Positions 49,748-58,621 of a DNA stretch of 64,000 bases are shown here, in pieces (positions within the stretch are counted from its first letter, which is position 1; every line of letters begins with the position of its first letter). The stretch lies in NCBI RefSeq assembly GCF_003261635.1, contig NZ_QFXK01000031.1:248001-312000 (forward strand), written 5' to 3'. Below the pieces are notes generated by a model. That model was not told the DNA's origin. It searched no databases and saw only the letters and a list, made by a program, of their open reading frames with translations. Position numbers and translations under genes: made by a program. Origin of the DNA: Kribbella monticola (lineage in GTDB: Bacteria; Actinomycetota; Actinomycetes; Propionibacteriales; Kribbellaceae).

Positions 49748-51061
49748 TCAGCTCCCGACCGTGTAGATGGACCGAAGCACCTCGGCGACTGTGGTCACGC
49801 CGGCTTGAACGAGCCTGGCGGCCTCCTCCTGCAGGGTCCGCATCCCTTCGTACCGGGCGGTCTTGCGGATCTCGACCAGCGGTGCCCGGTCGACGATCAG
49901 GTCCCGGATCGTGTCGGTCACCGCCATCAGTTCGTAGACGCCGGTCCGCTCCAGGTAGCCGGTGCCGGCGCAGGCCTCGCACCCGACTCCCCGGATCAGC
50001 CCACCGATCGGCACCGAGCTCCCCGCCGTGGCGAGGAAGGCCTGCTCGGCGGCCGGCGGTTCGTAGTACTCGCGGCACTTCTCACAGATCTTGCGGATCA
50101 GCCGTTGCGAGATGACCGCGCTGACCGAGGAGGCGACTAGGAAGTTCTCGATTCCCATGTCCAGCAGGCGATGAACCGCGGTGGCCGTGTCGGTCGCGTG
50201 CACCGAGGACAGCACGAAGTGCCCGGTGAGCGCCGATTGGACCGCGATCCGGGCGGTCTCGGCGTCGCGGACCTCGCCGACCAGGATGACGTCGGGATCC
50301 TGGCGCAGGATCGACTTCAGCCCGGTCGCGAAGGTGATCCCGGCCGCCTCGTTGATCTGGATCTGGTTGATCGAGGCGTAGGAGTACTCGACCGGGTCCT
50401 CGATCGTCATGATGTTGCGCTCGGGGGTGTCGATCTGCCCGAGCGAACCGTAGAGCGTGGTCGTCTTCCCACTCCCGGTCGGCCCGGCACAGATGACCAT
50501 CCCGTACGGCGTACGCAGCAACTCGGCGTACCGGCGGGCCAGCTCGGGGGGCATCCCGAGCTGCTCGAGCCGGAACAGCGGCCGGCTCTTGTCGAGCAGC
50601 CGCAGCACGACCTTCTCGCCACCGACCACGGCCGCCGTCGAGACCCGGATGTCGACCTCGCGGTCCTCGATTCGCATCCGGATCTGGCCGTCCTGGGAAC
50701 GCCTGCGTTCGACGATGTTCAGGTCGGCCAGCACCTTGATCCGGCTCACCACGCCGGGCCCGATCGAACCTGGCAGATCGAGCTGGTCGCGCAACGCGCC
50801 GTCGACCCGGAACCGGACCCGGATCCGGCTGTCGTGCGGCTCGATGTGGATGTCGGAGGCGCGGTCGCGCAGGCCCTGGGTGATGATCAGCTGCACCACC
50901 TGGACCACCGGCGCCTCCTCGTTGACCGTCACGCCGATCGGCTGCCGGCGTTCGGCGTCGTCGCGGGCCTCGAACATCCGGACCCGCTCGTCGATCCCGG
51001 CCAGCGCGTTGCGCCCGTCGACGGCGGGTGGCACCGCGGTATTCCGGCCCCGGTGCTTCAT
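49748..51061 (-). CDS. pilB: Pilus assembly ATPase PilB/GspE, cluster A, lacking the MshEN domain
   Basis: 437 residues, against 545 in the cluster B copy. The catalytic core is intact: Walker A GPTGSGKTTT, Asp box (NIMTIEDPVEYS), Walker B DVILVGEVRD, His box (TGHFVLSSVHATD) and the tetracysteine motif CEKC...CEAC. The first residues (MKHRGRN) match the cluster B start, but the protein then jumps straight to NALAGIDERVRMFEARD. That removes about 110 residues, the MshEN region thought to bind c-di-GMP. The truncated form may have lost that control. It overlaps PilT by 4 bp. Confidence 0.95.
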   Translation of the reverse strand: MKHRGRNTAVPPAVDGRNALAGIDERVRMFEARDDAERRQPIGVTVNEEAPVVQVVQLIITQGLRDRASDIHIEPHDSRIRVRFRVDGALRDQLDLPGSIGPGVVSRIKVLADLNIVERRRSQDGQIRMRIEDREVDIRVSTAAVVGGEKVVLRLLDKSRPLFRLEQLGMPPELARRYAELLRTPYGMVICAGPTGSGKTTTLYGSLGQIDTPERNIMTIEDPVEYSYASINQIQINEAAGITFATGLKSILRQDPDVILVGEVRDAETARIAVQSALTGHFVLSSVHATDTATAVHRLLDMGIENFLVASSVSAVISQRLIRKICEKCREYYEPPAAEQAFLATAGSSVPIGGLIRGVGCEACAGTGYLERTGVYELMAVTDTIRDLIVDRAPLVEIRKTARYEGMRTLQEEAARLVQAGVTTVAEVLRSIYTVGS

Positions 51062-52146
51062 GGCCGGACGACCGATCGGGGCCGGGCCTCGATCTCGCGC
51101 GGATACGAGCTGCGCGCGACGGCGTCGTCGTACGAGATGTCGCCTGCCTGGACCAGCAGCGACAGCGACTGTTCGAGCGTCACCATGCCCTCGCGCCGGC
51201 CGGTGACGAGGGCGTTGCGTAGCTGGTGGGTCTTGCCCTCCTTGATCAGGTTTCTGATCCCGGCGTTGGCGACCATCACCTCGAACGCGGCGACCAGACC
51301 GCCGCCGGTACGGGGTATCAGGCGTTGGTGGACCACGCCACTGATTGCCGCCGACAACTGAACCCGGACCTGGGACTGCTGCTCGGCCGGGAAGACATCG
51401 ATGATCCTGGCCAGGGACTGCGCGGTGTCGTTGGTGTGCAAGGTGGCGAAGACGAGGTGACCGGTTTCGGCGATCGTCAGCGCGAACCGGATCGACTCCA
51501 GGTCGCGCATCTCGCCCACCAGCAGGACATCGGGGTCTTCGCGGAGGGCGGCCCGGAGCGCGTCCGGGAACGACGCGGTGTCGCTGCCGACCTCACGCTG
51601 GTTCACTGCCGATCTGCGGTGCTCGTGCACGTACTCGATCGGGTCCTCGATGGTGATGATGTGGCAGGCCCGGTCGGTGTTGATCTGGTGGATCATCGAG
51701 GCGAGCGTGGTCGACTTGCCGGAGCCGGTCGGGCCGGTGACCAGCACCAGCCCCTGATGCAGCCGGGCGAAGGTGCCGAGGATCTGGGGTAGGCCGAGTT
51801 CCGACATGGTCGGGATACTGCGCGGGATGATCCGCAGCGCGAGTGCGGTGTCGCCGCGCTGGGTGAACGCGTTGGCGCGGATCCGCGCGTTGTCGCGCCA
51901 GGAGAAGGAGAAGTCGTGCTCGTACGTCGTCTGCCAGACGTTCGAGCGATGCGGGTTGAGGACCTCGGCGAGCATCGCGTCGGTGTCGCGCCGGGTCAGC
52001 CTCGACTGGTCGGCGACCGGCCGCAGTACGCCGTGCACGCGTAACTGGGGTGCCATTCCGACCGTGAGGAGCAGGTCGGTACCGCCGGCGTTCCAGAGTT
52101 CTTCCAACAGCAGATCCACCCGGCTACCAGGCGCGGGAACTTTCAT
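51058..52146 (-). CDS. pilT: Twitching motility ATPase PilT, cluster A
   Basis: 362 residues. Walker A GPTGSGKSTTLASMI, Asp box (CHIITIEDPIEYVHE), Walker B DVLLVGEMRD, the PilT-specific AIRSEL-like VREVGSDTASFPDAL context and His box. It powers pilus retraction. It is followed by PilB with a 4-bp overlap and preceded by a hairpin after the pilin gene. Confidence 0.95.
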   Translation of the reverse strand: MKVPAPGSRVDLLLEELWNAGGTDLLLTVGMAPQLRVHGVLRPVADQSRLTRRDTDAMLAEVLNPHRSNVWQTTYEHDFSFSWRDNARIRANAFTQRGDTALALRIIPRSIPTMSELGLPQILGTFARLHQGLVLVTGPTGSGKSTTLASMIHQINTDRACHIITIEDPIEYVHEHRRSAVNQREVGSDTASFPDALRAALREDPDVLLVGEMRDLESIRFALTIAETGHLVFATLHTNDTAQSLARIIDVFPAEQQSQVRVQLSAAISGVVHQRLIPRTGGGLVAAFEVMVANAGIRNLIKEGKTHQLRNALVTGRREGMVTLEQSLSLLVQAGDISYDDAVARSSYPREIEARPRSVVRP

Positions 52147-52198
52147 GGAAACCCTTCCGGGGTTCGGTTTGTGACCCTCCTCAAGGTCACGTCGGGCA

Positions 52199-52228
52199 GT
52201 GGACCGGCCCTCCTCCGAGCCGGTCCAC
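52199..52228 (-). terminator. Stem-loop between the pilin and pilT genes, cluster A
   Basis: Perfect 9-bp stem (gtggaccgg / ccggtccac) with a 12-nt loop, starting 11 nt after the pilin stop in transcript order. No U-tract. It could give extra pilin mRNA by partial termination or by protecting a processed 3' end. Confidence 0.7.
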
Positions 52229-52238
52229 CGACTCGGTA

Positions 52239-52667
52239 CTACGTGCAGGCGCCAGTGGCGGTGACTACGCCGCCGGCGGCGAGGGTGATCGTGTAGCCGT
52301 CACCGACCGGCTGTTCGCGGAGCATCTGGTCCGCGCCGACCGTCAGCTGGAGCCAGCCGGCGGGACCTGCGTCGGGGTACACGCCCTTCTTCGCGTAGTA
52401 CGCCTCGACGGCGACCTGAACGGTCTTCTTGTCGGTCTTGCAGGCGGCCGCGTTGCCGCGGTCCTGGATGCCGCTGACCGCGAACACGACGATCCCGGAC
52501 AGCACTCCCAGGATGACGATGACGATCAGCAACTCGATCAGGGTGAAGCCGGACTCCGAGCGCTTGCGGGCACGGACACGTCGGGTCGGTTGGTCGGGGT
52601 CGGGCAGGTTGTGGGCGTGCTGGCGGATTCGGGCGGCCTCGACGGCGGCCCGAAGGCGGTGGCTCAT
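52239..52667 (-). CDS. Type IV major-pilin-like protein, cluster A
   Basis: 142 residues from ATG 52667 (aaaggaag upstream). Unusually long (about 38-residue) basic leader before the cleavage site SGFTLIELLIVIVILGVLSG, followed by one helix and the short C-terminal domain with two Cys (NAAACKTDKKTVQVAV, ATGACT). First gene of cluster A, so probably the major subunit. The cluster B pilin has a shorter leader. Confidence 0.92.
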   Translation of the reverse strand: MSHRLRAAVEAARIRQHAHNLPDPDQPTRRVRARKRSESGFTLIELLIVIVILGVLSGIVVFAVSGIQDRGNAAACKTDKKTVQVAVEAYYAKKGVYPDAGPAGWLQLTVGADQMLREQPVGDGYTITLAAGGVVTATGACT

Positions 52668-52866
52668 GGTGCTTCCTTTGCAGAGGCTCCGGCAGGCGAC
52701 GGAGACGGGGTCATGCAGGCGCGACAGCGCGGACGACCGGCACGCGCTCGACCCCTGTAAATCCAGCGCGGCCCGCTCGCATTCCCCCCGGAATGCTTCC
52801 GGTACGCCGGGTCGGCGCACCTTGCTGCCGCGTCAAAGACTTGCCCTTGTGGGATCGCTGCCACAG

Positions 52867-52925
52867 CGGGTGAACGGCTGGTCTCACTGGCCGTTCACCC
52901 GACGGATGTCAGCCGAACGGCTGAC
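52867..52925. terminator. Two inverted repeats between RR2 and the cluster A pilin
   Basis: A perfect 12-bp inverted repeat (cgggtgaacggc / gccgttcacccg, 52867-52901) and a second 8-bp palindrome (gtcagccg-aa-cggctgac, 52908-52925) lie after the RR2 stop and before the pilin promoter. They may terminate RR2 or act as operators for the pilin cluster. The rest of the 358-bp gap shows no clear gene. Confidence 0.6.
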
Positions 52926-53025
52926 GGCATTCGATCAAGCGTTTCGCCTGCTGAGGGGCAACTCTGCTCCGGGCTCGGCCGGCCGTCGGTTACTTGCTGG
53001 CGGCGCCAATCGCCTGGCCTGGGGT

Positions 53026-53679
53026 TTACGCCGAGACGGACAGTTGGCGCTCGATCAGGCCGAGGCGCAAGGCGGTCATGATCGCCTGGGCGCGATTGCA
53101 GGCGCCGAGCTTCTCGTACAGCCGGGCCACGTAGGTCTTGGCCGTCGACGGGCTGACGAACATCGACCGGGCGATGGCCGGCACGGACATCCCGTCGGTC
53201 AGCAACGCCAGTACCTGCTGCTCTCGCGGGCTCAGCGTCAGACCGACCATGACGGAGTTCCGGCGACCGAGCGCACCGGCCAGACCGGTCGCCGTGAAGG
53301 AGCAGGCGGCCACTGCCGCGTGCCGGATCGCGGCCAGCACCTCGACATTGGGCGCCGTCTTGCAGACGAAGGCCGAGACGCCCGTCTCCAGCGCCCGGAA
53401 CAGCACGTCATCCTCGGTGTTCGAGGTCAGTACGACGATGCCGAGTTCGGCGTACCGGTCGCGCAGTTCCGCGGCGATCCGCAGCCCGTCGCCGTCCGGC
53501 AGGGCGACGTCGAGCACGACGACATCAGGAACGGCGACTGCCACGACCGCAGCGGCCTCCGCCGCCGTACCGCACTCGCCCACCATCTCGATGTCATCGG
53601 CCCCGGCCACCAGACCGACCAGGCCGTACCGTGTGAGCGTGTGACCGTCGATGACCACGACCGTGATTGACTTCGCCAT
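53026..53679 (-). CDS. LuxR-type response regulator with atypical receiver (RR2)
   Basis: 217 residues. Receiver with VVVIDGHTLTRYGLVGLVAG (Asp-Gly instead of two acids), phospho-Asp in VVVLDVALPDGDGL, Lys present in FVCKTAP. The LuxR HTH (LSPREQQVLALLTDGMSVPA, IARSMFVSPSTAKTYVARLY) is nearly the same as in RR1 and RR3. Divergent from pilD across a 207-bp gap. Confidence 0.9.
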   Translation of the reverse strand: MAKSITVVVIDGHTLTRYGLVGLVAGADDIEMVGECGTAAEAAAVVAVAVPDVVVLDVALPDGDGLRIAAELRDRYAELGIVVLTSNTEDDVLFRALETGVSAFVCKTAPNVEVLAAIRHAAVAACSFTATGLAGALGRRNSVMVGLTLSPREQQVLALLTDGMSVPAIARSMFVSPSTAKTYVARLYEKLGACNRAQAIMTALRLGLIERQLSVSA

Positions 53680-53886
53680 GTTTCCCCCCGGCTGTCATTG
53701 CTCTCCGTGACAGGCGAGCAATTGATGGCGACAGATTCGCTGATGAAGGTTACTGAACGCGCAATTAACCTTCTGTAACTATGATCGCTCAGAATCCACG
53801 ATGTGTTACGCCTCTCAAACAGGTGTTTTCCACCGTTACGAACAGGATTGCAGTTACTCAGTGCCACTGAGCGGGAGGATCTACGC
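53680..53886. promoter_or_regulatory. AT-rich divergent region between RR2 and pilD
   Basis: 207 bp, more AT-rich than the surroundings (ttactgaacgcgcaattaac, taactatgatcgctcagaat). It must hold the promoters of both genes. The pilD ribosome binding site gggagga is clear; no palindrome was found. Confidence 0.45.
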
Positions 53887-54675
53887 ATGGTCGTCGCCCT
53901 GCTACTGCTGGTGTTCCTGCTCGGCCTCGCCGTCGGCTCATTTCTCAACGTAGTCATCCACCGGGTGCCCCGCGGCGAGTCCGTCGTCACCCCGGCTTCC
54001 CGCTGCCCCCGCTGCGGTACGCCGATCCGCGCGCGCCACAACCTGCCGGTCCTGGGCTGGCTGATCCTCCGCGGCCGCTGCGCCGACTGCGGTACGCCGA
54101 TCAGCGCTCGCTACCCACTGGTCGAGCTCGGAACGGGACTCCTGTTCGCCGCGCTCACCTGGCGCCTGGACCGACTCGGCCGGCTGCCCGCCGCACCGGC
54201 GTACTTGTGGTTCGCCGCGATCGGGATCTCCTTGGCATTGATCGACCTGGAGCTGCGGAAGTTGCCGAACGCAATCGTGCTGCCGTCGTACCCGGTGATC
54301 GCCGTGCTGCTGACGGGCGCCGCCGCCTGGCAACACGATTGGTGGCCGTTGGCAAGGGCCGGCCTCGGAGCAGCTTTGTTGTTCGGCTTCTTCCTGCTGC
54401 TCGTGCTGATCGCCCCAGCCGGGATGGGCTGGGGCGACGTCAAGCTCGCCGGATTGCTGGGCGGCGTACTGGCCTATCTGTCCTGGTCCGCCTTGCTGAT
54501 AGGCGGATTCAGCGCCTTCGTGCTCGGCGCTGTCGTCGGTATTGCTGCGATGTCGGTCGGCCGGGCCGGGCGCAAGACGGCGCTACCCTTCGGCCCTTTC
54601 ATGATCGCCGGCGCGCTGCTGGCAATCTTCTTCGCCGACCCGCTGGCCGCCGCTTGGCGCCGGCTGATGGGCTGA
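53887..54675 (+). CDS. pilD: Prepilin peptidase/N-methyltransferase (A24A)
   Basis: 262 residues from ATG 53887. The two-CxxC domain is present (CPRCGTPIRARHNLPVLGWL, then RGRCADCGTPI). The catalytic Asp residues are in LALIDLELRKLP and in the G-x-G-D motif GMGWGDVKLAG. Several membrane helices. It cleaves the leaders of the class III pilins of both clusters and methylates their new N-termini. It is the only such peptidase in the window. Confidence 0.95.
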   Translation: MVVALLLLVFLLGLAVGSFLNVVIHRVPRGESVVTPASRCPRCGTPIRARHNLPVLGWLILRGRCADCGTPISARYPLVELGTGLLFAALTWRLDRLGRLPAAPAYLWFAAIGISLALIDLELRKLPNAIVLPSYPVIAVLLTGAAAWQHDWWPLARAGLGAALLFGFFLLLVLIAPAGMGWGDVKLAGLLGGVLAYLSWSALLIGGFSAFVLGAVVGIAAMSVGRAGRKTALPFGPFMIAGALLAIFFADPLAAAWRRLMG

Positions 54676-54677
54676 AT

Positions 54678-55331
54678 TCAACCGGCCGCCGCCAGCTCCT
54701 CGCTGATCAGGCCGAGCCGTACGCCGGCCATCAACGCCTGCGCCCGGTTGGACGCGCCCAGCTTCTCGTAAACCCTGGCGACATAGGTCTTCGCCGTCGA
54801 AGCGCTCACGAAGATCCTGCCCGCGATGGCCGGGATCGTCAGCCCTCTCCCGAGCAGGACGAGGACCTCGGTCTCGCGCGGACTCAACACTGTCACCGGC
54901 GCAGCCAATTGCCTGCGGGCGAAGGCCTGCCCGAGCCCGCTGGCGAGGAAGGACCTCGACGAGACGGCCGCATGCCTGATCGCAGCCAGCACCTCGGCGA
55001 TCGGCGCGGTCTTGGTCACGAACGCCGACACCCCCAGCTCCAGCGCGCGGAACAGTACGTCGTCCTCCCCGTTGGACGTCAGCAAGACAATGCCGAGCCG
55101 CTCGTCCCGATCCCGCAACTCCCGCGCGATCAACAACCCGTCCGCATCAGGCAACGCGGTGTCCAGCACCACCACATCAGGCCGCACCGCCTCAACCAGC
55201 CCCACGGCCTCACCCCCGAGCCCGCTGTCCCCCACGACCTCGATGTCCCCCAGCCCACCCACTACTCCCAGCAACCCGAACCTCGTCAACGTATGCCCGT
55301 CAACGATCACAACCCTGATCCGCTCAGTCAT
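54678..55331 (-). CDS. LuxR-type response regulator with atypical receiver (RR3)
   Basis: 217 residues from ATG 55331. Receiver VRVVIVDGHTLTRFGLLGVV (Asp-Gly), phospho-Asp in VVVLDTALPDADGL, Lys in FVTKTAP; HTH (LSPRETEVLVLLGRGLTIPA, IAGRIFVSASTAKTYVARVY). It follows cluster B after 124 bp, as RR1 follows cluster A. A DosR-like palindrome lies about 52 bp before its start. It converges on pilD, 2 bp away. Confidence 0.9.
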   Translation of the reverse strand: MTERIRVVIVDGHTLTRFGLLGVVGGLGDIEVVGDSGLGGEAVGLVEAVRPDVVVLDTALPDADGLLIARELRDRDERLGIVLLTSNGEDDVLFRALELGVSAFVTKTAPIAEVLAAIRHAAVSSRSFLASGLGQAFARRQLAAPVTVLSPRETEVLVLLGRGLTIPAIAGRIFVSASTAKTYVARVYEKLGASNRAQALMAGVRLGLISEELAAAG

Positions 55332-55382
55332 GAACCTCACCCCCGTGAGCGTCACCCTAGGTAACACCTGCGGGCCCGGACC

Positions 55383-55398
55383 AGGGACTTTAGTCCCT
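55383..55398. promoter_or_regulatory. DosR/DevR-like palindromic box
   Basis: agggactttagtccct is a perfect palindrome whose core GGGACTTTAGTCCC matches the DosR (DevR) dormancy box TTSGGGACTWWAGTCCCSAA. It lies between cluster B and RR3, about 52 bp upstream of the RR3 start, where an activator would bind. DosR is itself a LuxR-type regulator. Confidence 0.75.
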
Positions 55399-55455
55399 AG
55401 TTCAAGCCACGAACCGAGACTCCCAGGTATCACAATCAGTAACCCCGGGGCGCCG

Positions 55456-57528
55456 TCATCCAGGCCGGGACCAACTGAGAATCGTCACTTGCCGGGCGCC
55501 TGCATGAGGGGTCGTCGGATCGCTGTCCACCAGCGCCACCTTGGACCGCAGTACCGGTGAGCCGGCTGGACTACAGGTTGGAGACTTCGGGCAGATGTAG
55601 ACGGAGAGGTACATGCTGAAGACGAAGCCCGGGGAGTCGTCCGGCACCTCGATCACCACACCCGTGTACGAGAAGCTGCCGGTCTCCTTGACCCACAGAG
55701 AGCGCGAGATGACCCCGAACCGGAAGACCTGTTCGGCCGCGTTGTTCAAGGTGATGTCGAGCGCAGCCTTCGGCGCGTACGTCGTGCCTTGCACATAGAA
55801 CTGGTTACCGGAGTTGTTCACCGCAGTGACCAACGAGCAGTTGGCAGCAGCCTCACCACCCCCGGCATAGGGGGTGCTAGTGACGCAACCACTGGACCCG
55901 CGGAAGGCCGGCGGCACGAACGTGAGCTCGATCCGGAGCGAGTCGATCCGCTCGATGCCGGGGTGCTTGAGGACTGCGCTGTAGGCGACCTTGCCGCCGG
56001 CGTACGTCCCCTTGTTGACCAACTGGGCCAGCGTTCCGGTCCCGCCCTGAAGGATGTCGATCGAGTCCGTGTGCATCGCCGTGTCGTTGTAGCTGGGCAC
56101 CGTCACCGTGTACGGCGTGCCGCCCGTGGGGCTGAGTTGTACGGACAGGCTGTCCTGGGTCGATCCGGCAGAGTTGCCGTGCACGGCGACGAGCTTGGCA
56201 GAGGTCAGCACGGAACCTTCAGGTATGGCGCTCGACGGCGGGTAGCCCTTGACCGTGACCGTCCCTGTCTGGGTGCTGTTCCCAGCCTTGGTCCAGGTCG
56301 CCAATTGGCCGTCGGGCGCGGCGATGTTGGCCGCATTCGTGAACGCGCCCGCGGTGTCGACCGCGGTCATTGCCAGCGCGTCGACGCCGGTCCAACTCGT
56401 CGGCGTGTCAGCTCCGGACTTCAGGCCGTAGATCGCTACCGGCGCCTTGTCCACGTGGTAAGTGCCGCAGATCTCGACTTCACCGGCTTTCACCGCGAAG
56501 CGGCTGTCGGCGCCGAAGATGAACTGCACACCGACCGCGGAGGCGTTCTTGATCGGGTTGTCGCAGGAGCCTGGAATGGTGGCGGGCACCGGTGGACTGG
56601 CGATGACGGCGCCTGCGGTGTTGACCGGTGTGCCGGCGACCAGCTGGCCGTCGTTGACCGTCCACGTGTTGCCGTCAGGTCCTGCCGGCAACAAGGGGTT
56701 GGAGTTCACCCCGTTGTTGCGGAAGTCGAAGTAGTACACGCCCGGTTTGAACCACCACGTGCTGTGCTTGCAGGAGCTGTTGCCCTGCATCATGCTGTTC
56801 AGTCCGACCACGTCGTCGTAGGTGCCAGGCAGGAAGGTCACCACCGAGTTGGCTGCTGTACAGGACGGCAGGTTGCGGTGAACCGGTGGGTCCGTTGCCG
56901 CAGGCGCGTAGTTCGGGTCGTCGCCCAAGACGTTCGGCGTACTGCCGTAGTTGCAGGACTTCGTCGGTGTGCTCTGGATCGTTCCGGAGCAGGAGGTCCG
57001 GGCCCAGACAGATGCGTTGGTGTTCAGCGTGCCGTTGACGACGTTGAGGTTCGAGTTGGAGAAGACGTTGCCGCGGACCCGGAAGGTCGAGCCGGTCGGT
57101 TGCTGGATGTTGACGCCGTCTTCGCCGCTGATCTTGCCCAGGGTGAGGATCGCGTTGCCCGGTCGGTTGCACTGTGACAGCGACGGACACTGGATCAGCA
57201 CCTTCTTCGGATCCGCGGCGCAGGTCACCGCCGCGGAGTCGGCGCCGTAGAAGCCGTTCAATTGCAGGGTGTTGGAGGCACCGAAGCAGTTCTGGCCGGC
57301 AGCGTCGTTGTAGGTGCTGTTGCGGAGGTTGTTGATCGACGCCTGCAGTGCACCGTCCGCGTTGTAGGTTGCGGCAGCCTGGTCGCGTAGGCCCACCGTC
57401 TCCCGGATGCTGGTGTCAGATCGGGTCAGCAAGGCGGCCAGTCCGAGGGCGATCACCGTGACGAGGATCAGGACCAGGACCAGCGCGGCACCGTCCTCCC
57501 GGTGGGCGCGAGTGAACCGGGACTTCAT
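55456..57528 (-). CDS. Large PilX-like pilus protein, cluster B
   Basis: 690 residues from ATG 57528; paralogue of the 45464-47500 product along its whole length. The N-terminal anchor is EDGAALVLVLILVTVIALGL. Exported part: NSVVTFLPGTYDDVVGLNSM, STWWFKPGVYYFDFRN, VQFIFGADSRFAVKAGEVEI. Same order of blocks, with several shared cysteines. Probably a pilus-tip or minor component. Confidence 0.83.
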   Translation of the reverse strand: MKSRFTRAHREDGAALVLVLILVTVIALGLAALLTRSDTSIRETVGLRDQAAATYNADGALQASINNLRNSTYNDAAGQNCFGASNTLQLNGFYGADSAAVTCAADPKKVLIQCPSLSQCNRPGNAILTLGKISGEDGVNIQQPTGSTFRVRGNVFSNSNLNVVNGTLNTNASVWARTSCSGTIQSTPTKSCNYGSTPNVLGDDPNYAPAATDPPVHRNLPSCTAANSVVTFLPGTYDDVVGLNSMMQGNSSCKHSTWWFKPGVYYFDFRNNGVNSNPLLPAGPDGNTWTVNDGQLVAGTPVNTAGAVIASPPVPATIPGSCDNPIKNASAVGVQFIFGADSRFAVKAGEVEICGTYHVDKAPVAIYGLKSGADTPTSWTGVDALAMTAVDTAGAFTNAANIAAPDGQLATWTKAGNSTQTGTVTVKGYPPSSAIPEGSVLTSAKLVAVHGNSAGSTQDSLSVQLSPTGGTPYTVTVPSYNDTAMHTDSIDILQGGTGTLAQLVNKGTYAGGKVAYSAVLKHPGIERIDSLRIELTFVPPAFRGSSGCVTSTPYAGGGEAAANCSLVTAVNNSGNQFYVQGTTYAPKAALDITLNNAAEQVFRFGVISRSLWVKETGSFSYTGVVIEVPDDSPGFVFSMYLSVYICPKSPTCSPAGSPVLRSKVALVDSDPTTPHAGARQVTILSWSRPG

Positions 57529-58166
57529 GACTGCCTCCGCTGACCGTTGAGCGTGATCGGGTAGTCGCCGACCGAGGGCTTGGTCGCCATCAGGCGAAGG
57601 GTGATCTCGTTCGGCACATCCGCCGACTCGCAGGTCGATGAACAGGTCACCGTGACGCTGCCTGACTTCACGTTGTGCGCGATCGGTACGTCGACCGGGG
57701 TGTCGCTGCCGGAGCACTTCAGCCGGTGCAGTTCGATCGAGCCGGCCACGGTCTTCAGGTAGTAGGCGATGACCACCGTCTTCGGGCTTGTCATCGAGTC
57801 CGCCGGGTCCCAGGAGTCGGACAGCAACCGCACCGAGGCGGTCGGCGTACCGACTGCTCCACACGTGTAGCCACCTTGGTTGTAGGCCGCGTTCAATTGG
57901 ACGGACGGCTTGAACGGAAGGGAGTTGCCATTGACGTTGTCGTAGTCGCGGATGCCGACGGCCGCTACGTCACGGGCGAAGTACGACGAACTGAGCTGGG
58001 CGTCATGCGACAAGTCCATCCGCTCTTCGGTGGTCGTGGTGTTCTTCAAAGCGCTGATCACAACGCCGGACAGGGGGATCGCGATGATGCCGATGATGAC
58101 GATCGCCACCAGCAACTCGACCAGGGTGAACCCGCCCTCGGAGCGGACTCGGTCTCTTAGCTGCAT
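57525..58166 (-). CDS. Prepilin-like minor pilin (PilW/J-type), cluster B
   Basis: 213 residues. Leader and cleavage site EGGFTLVELLVAIVIIGIIA; globular C-terminal half with several Cys (GGYTCGAVGTPTASVRLLSD, VTVTCSSTCESADVPNEITL). Overlaps the PilX-like gene by 4 bp and the next pilin by 10 bp, as in cluster A. Confidence 0.9.
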   Translation of the reverse strand: MQLRDRVRSEGGFTLVELLVAIVIIGIIAIPLSGVVISALKNTTTTEERMDLSHDAQLSSSYFARDVAAVGIRDYDNVNGNSLPFKPSVQLNAAYNQGGYTCGAVGTPTASVRLLSDSWDPADSMTSPKTVVIAYYLKTVAGSIELHRLKCSGSDTPVDVPIAHNVKSGSVTVTCSSTCESADVPNEITLRLMATKPSVGDYPITLNGQRRQS

Positions 58167-58621
58167 AGGTCATCCCCCAGCCTGCAGGGCTTACGCAGTA
58201 CGACGACCAGCTGCTCGTTCGCCCGGCTGTCGTCGCTGTTAGCCTGGATCGTCAGCTTCTGCAGACCTTTGTCCGTCGTACAGGTCGGCTGCCACGTGCT
58301 GCCATCCCAGTACCGGATCGATCCTGCGACAACCGAGTGCTGGAAGCCCGTGGGGTTGGTGAAAGAACCGAGCGCGTACGGCGCCGGCGACGCGCAGCTG
58401 TCGACATAGTGGCCGTCGGCAACGTATTTCTGCAATGCCTCGGCGTAGTCGCGGACCGCGGTGCCGGCGGTTGCCTGTTTGCGGTGGATGTCGGACATCA
58501 GGACGCTCGTGGTGAGGCCCGCCATCAGGGCTACCGCAGCGATGCCCATGATCGCGACGGCCAGCAGCATCTCGACCAGGGTCTCCCCTCGCTCGTCGGC
58601 GACCCGGTGGCGGCCGGACAT
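58157..58621 (-). CDS. Prepilin-like minor pilin (PilV-type), cluster B
   Basis: 154 residues. Leader DERGETLVEMLLAVAIMGIA has G-E-T-L-V-E-M in place of G-F-T-L-x-E. C-terminal CRLGDDLCS mirrors the cluster A copy. Overlaps PilC by one base. Confidence 0.87.
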   Translation of the reverse strand: MSGRHRVADERGETLVEMLLAVAIMGIAAVALMAGLTTSVLMSDIHRKQATAGTAVRDYAEALQKYVADGHYVDSCASPAPYALGSFTNPTGFQHSVVAGSIRYWDGSTWQPTCTTDKGLQKLTIQANSDDSRANEQLVVVLRKPCRLGDDLCS

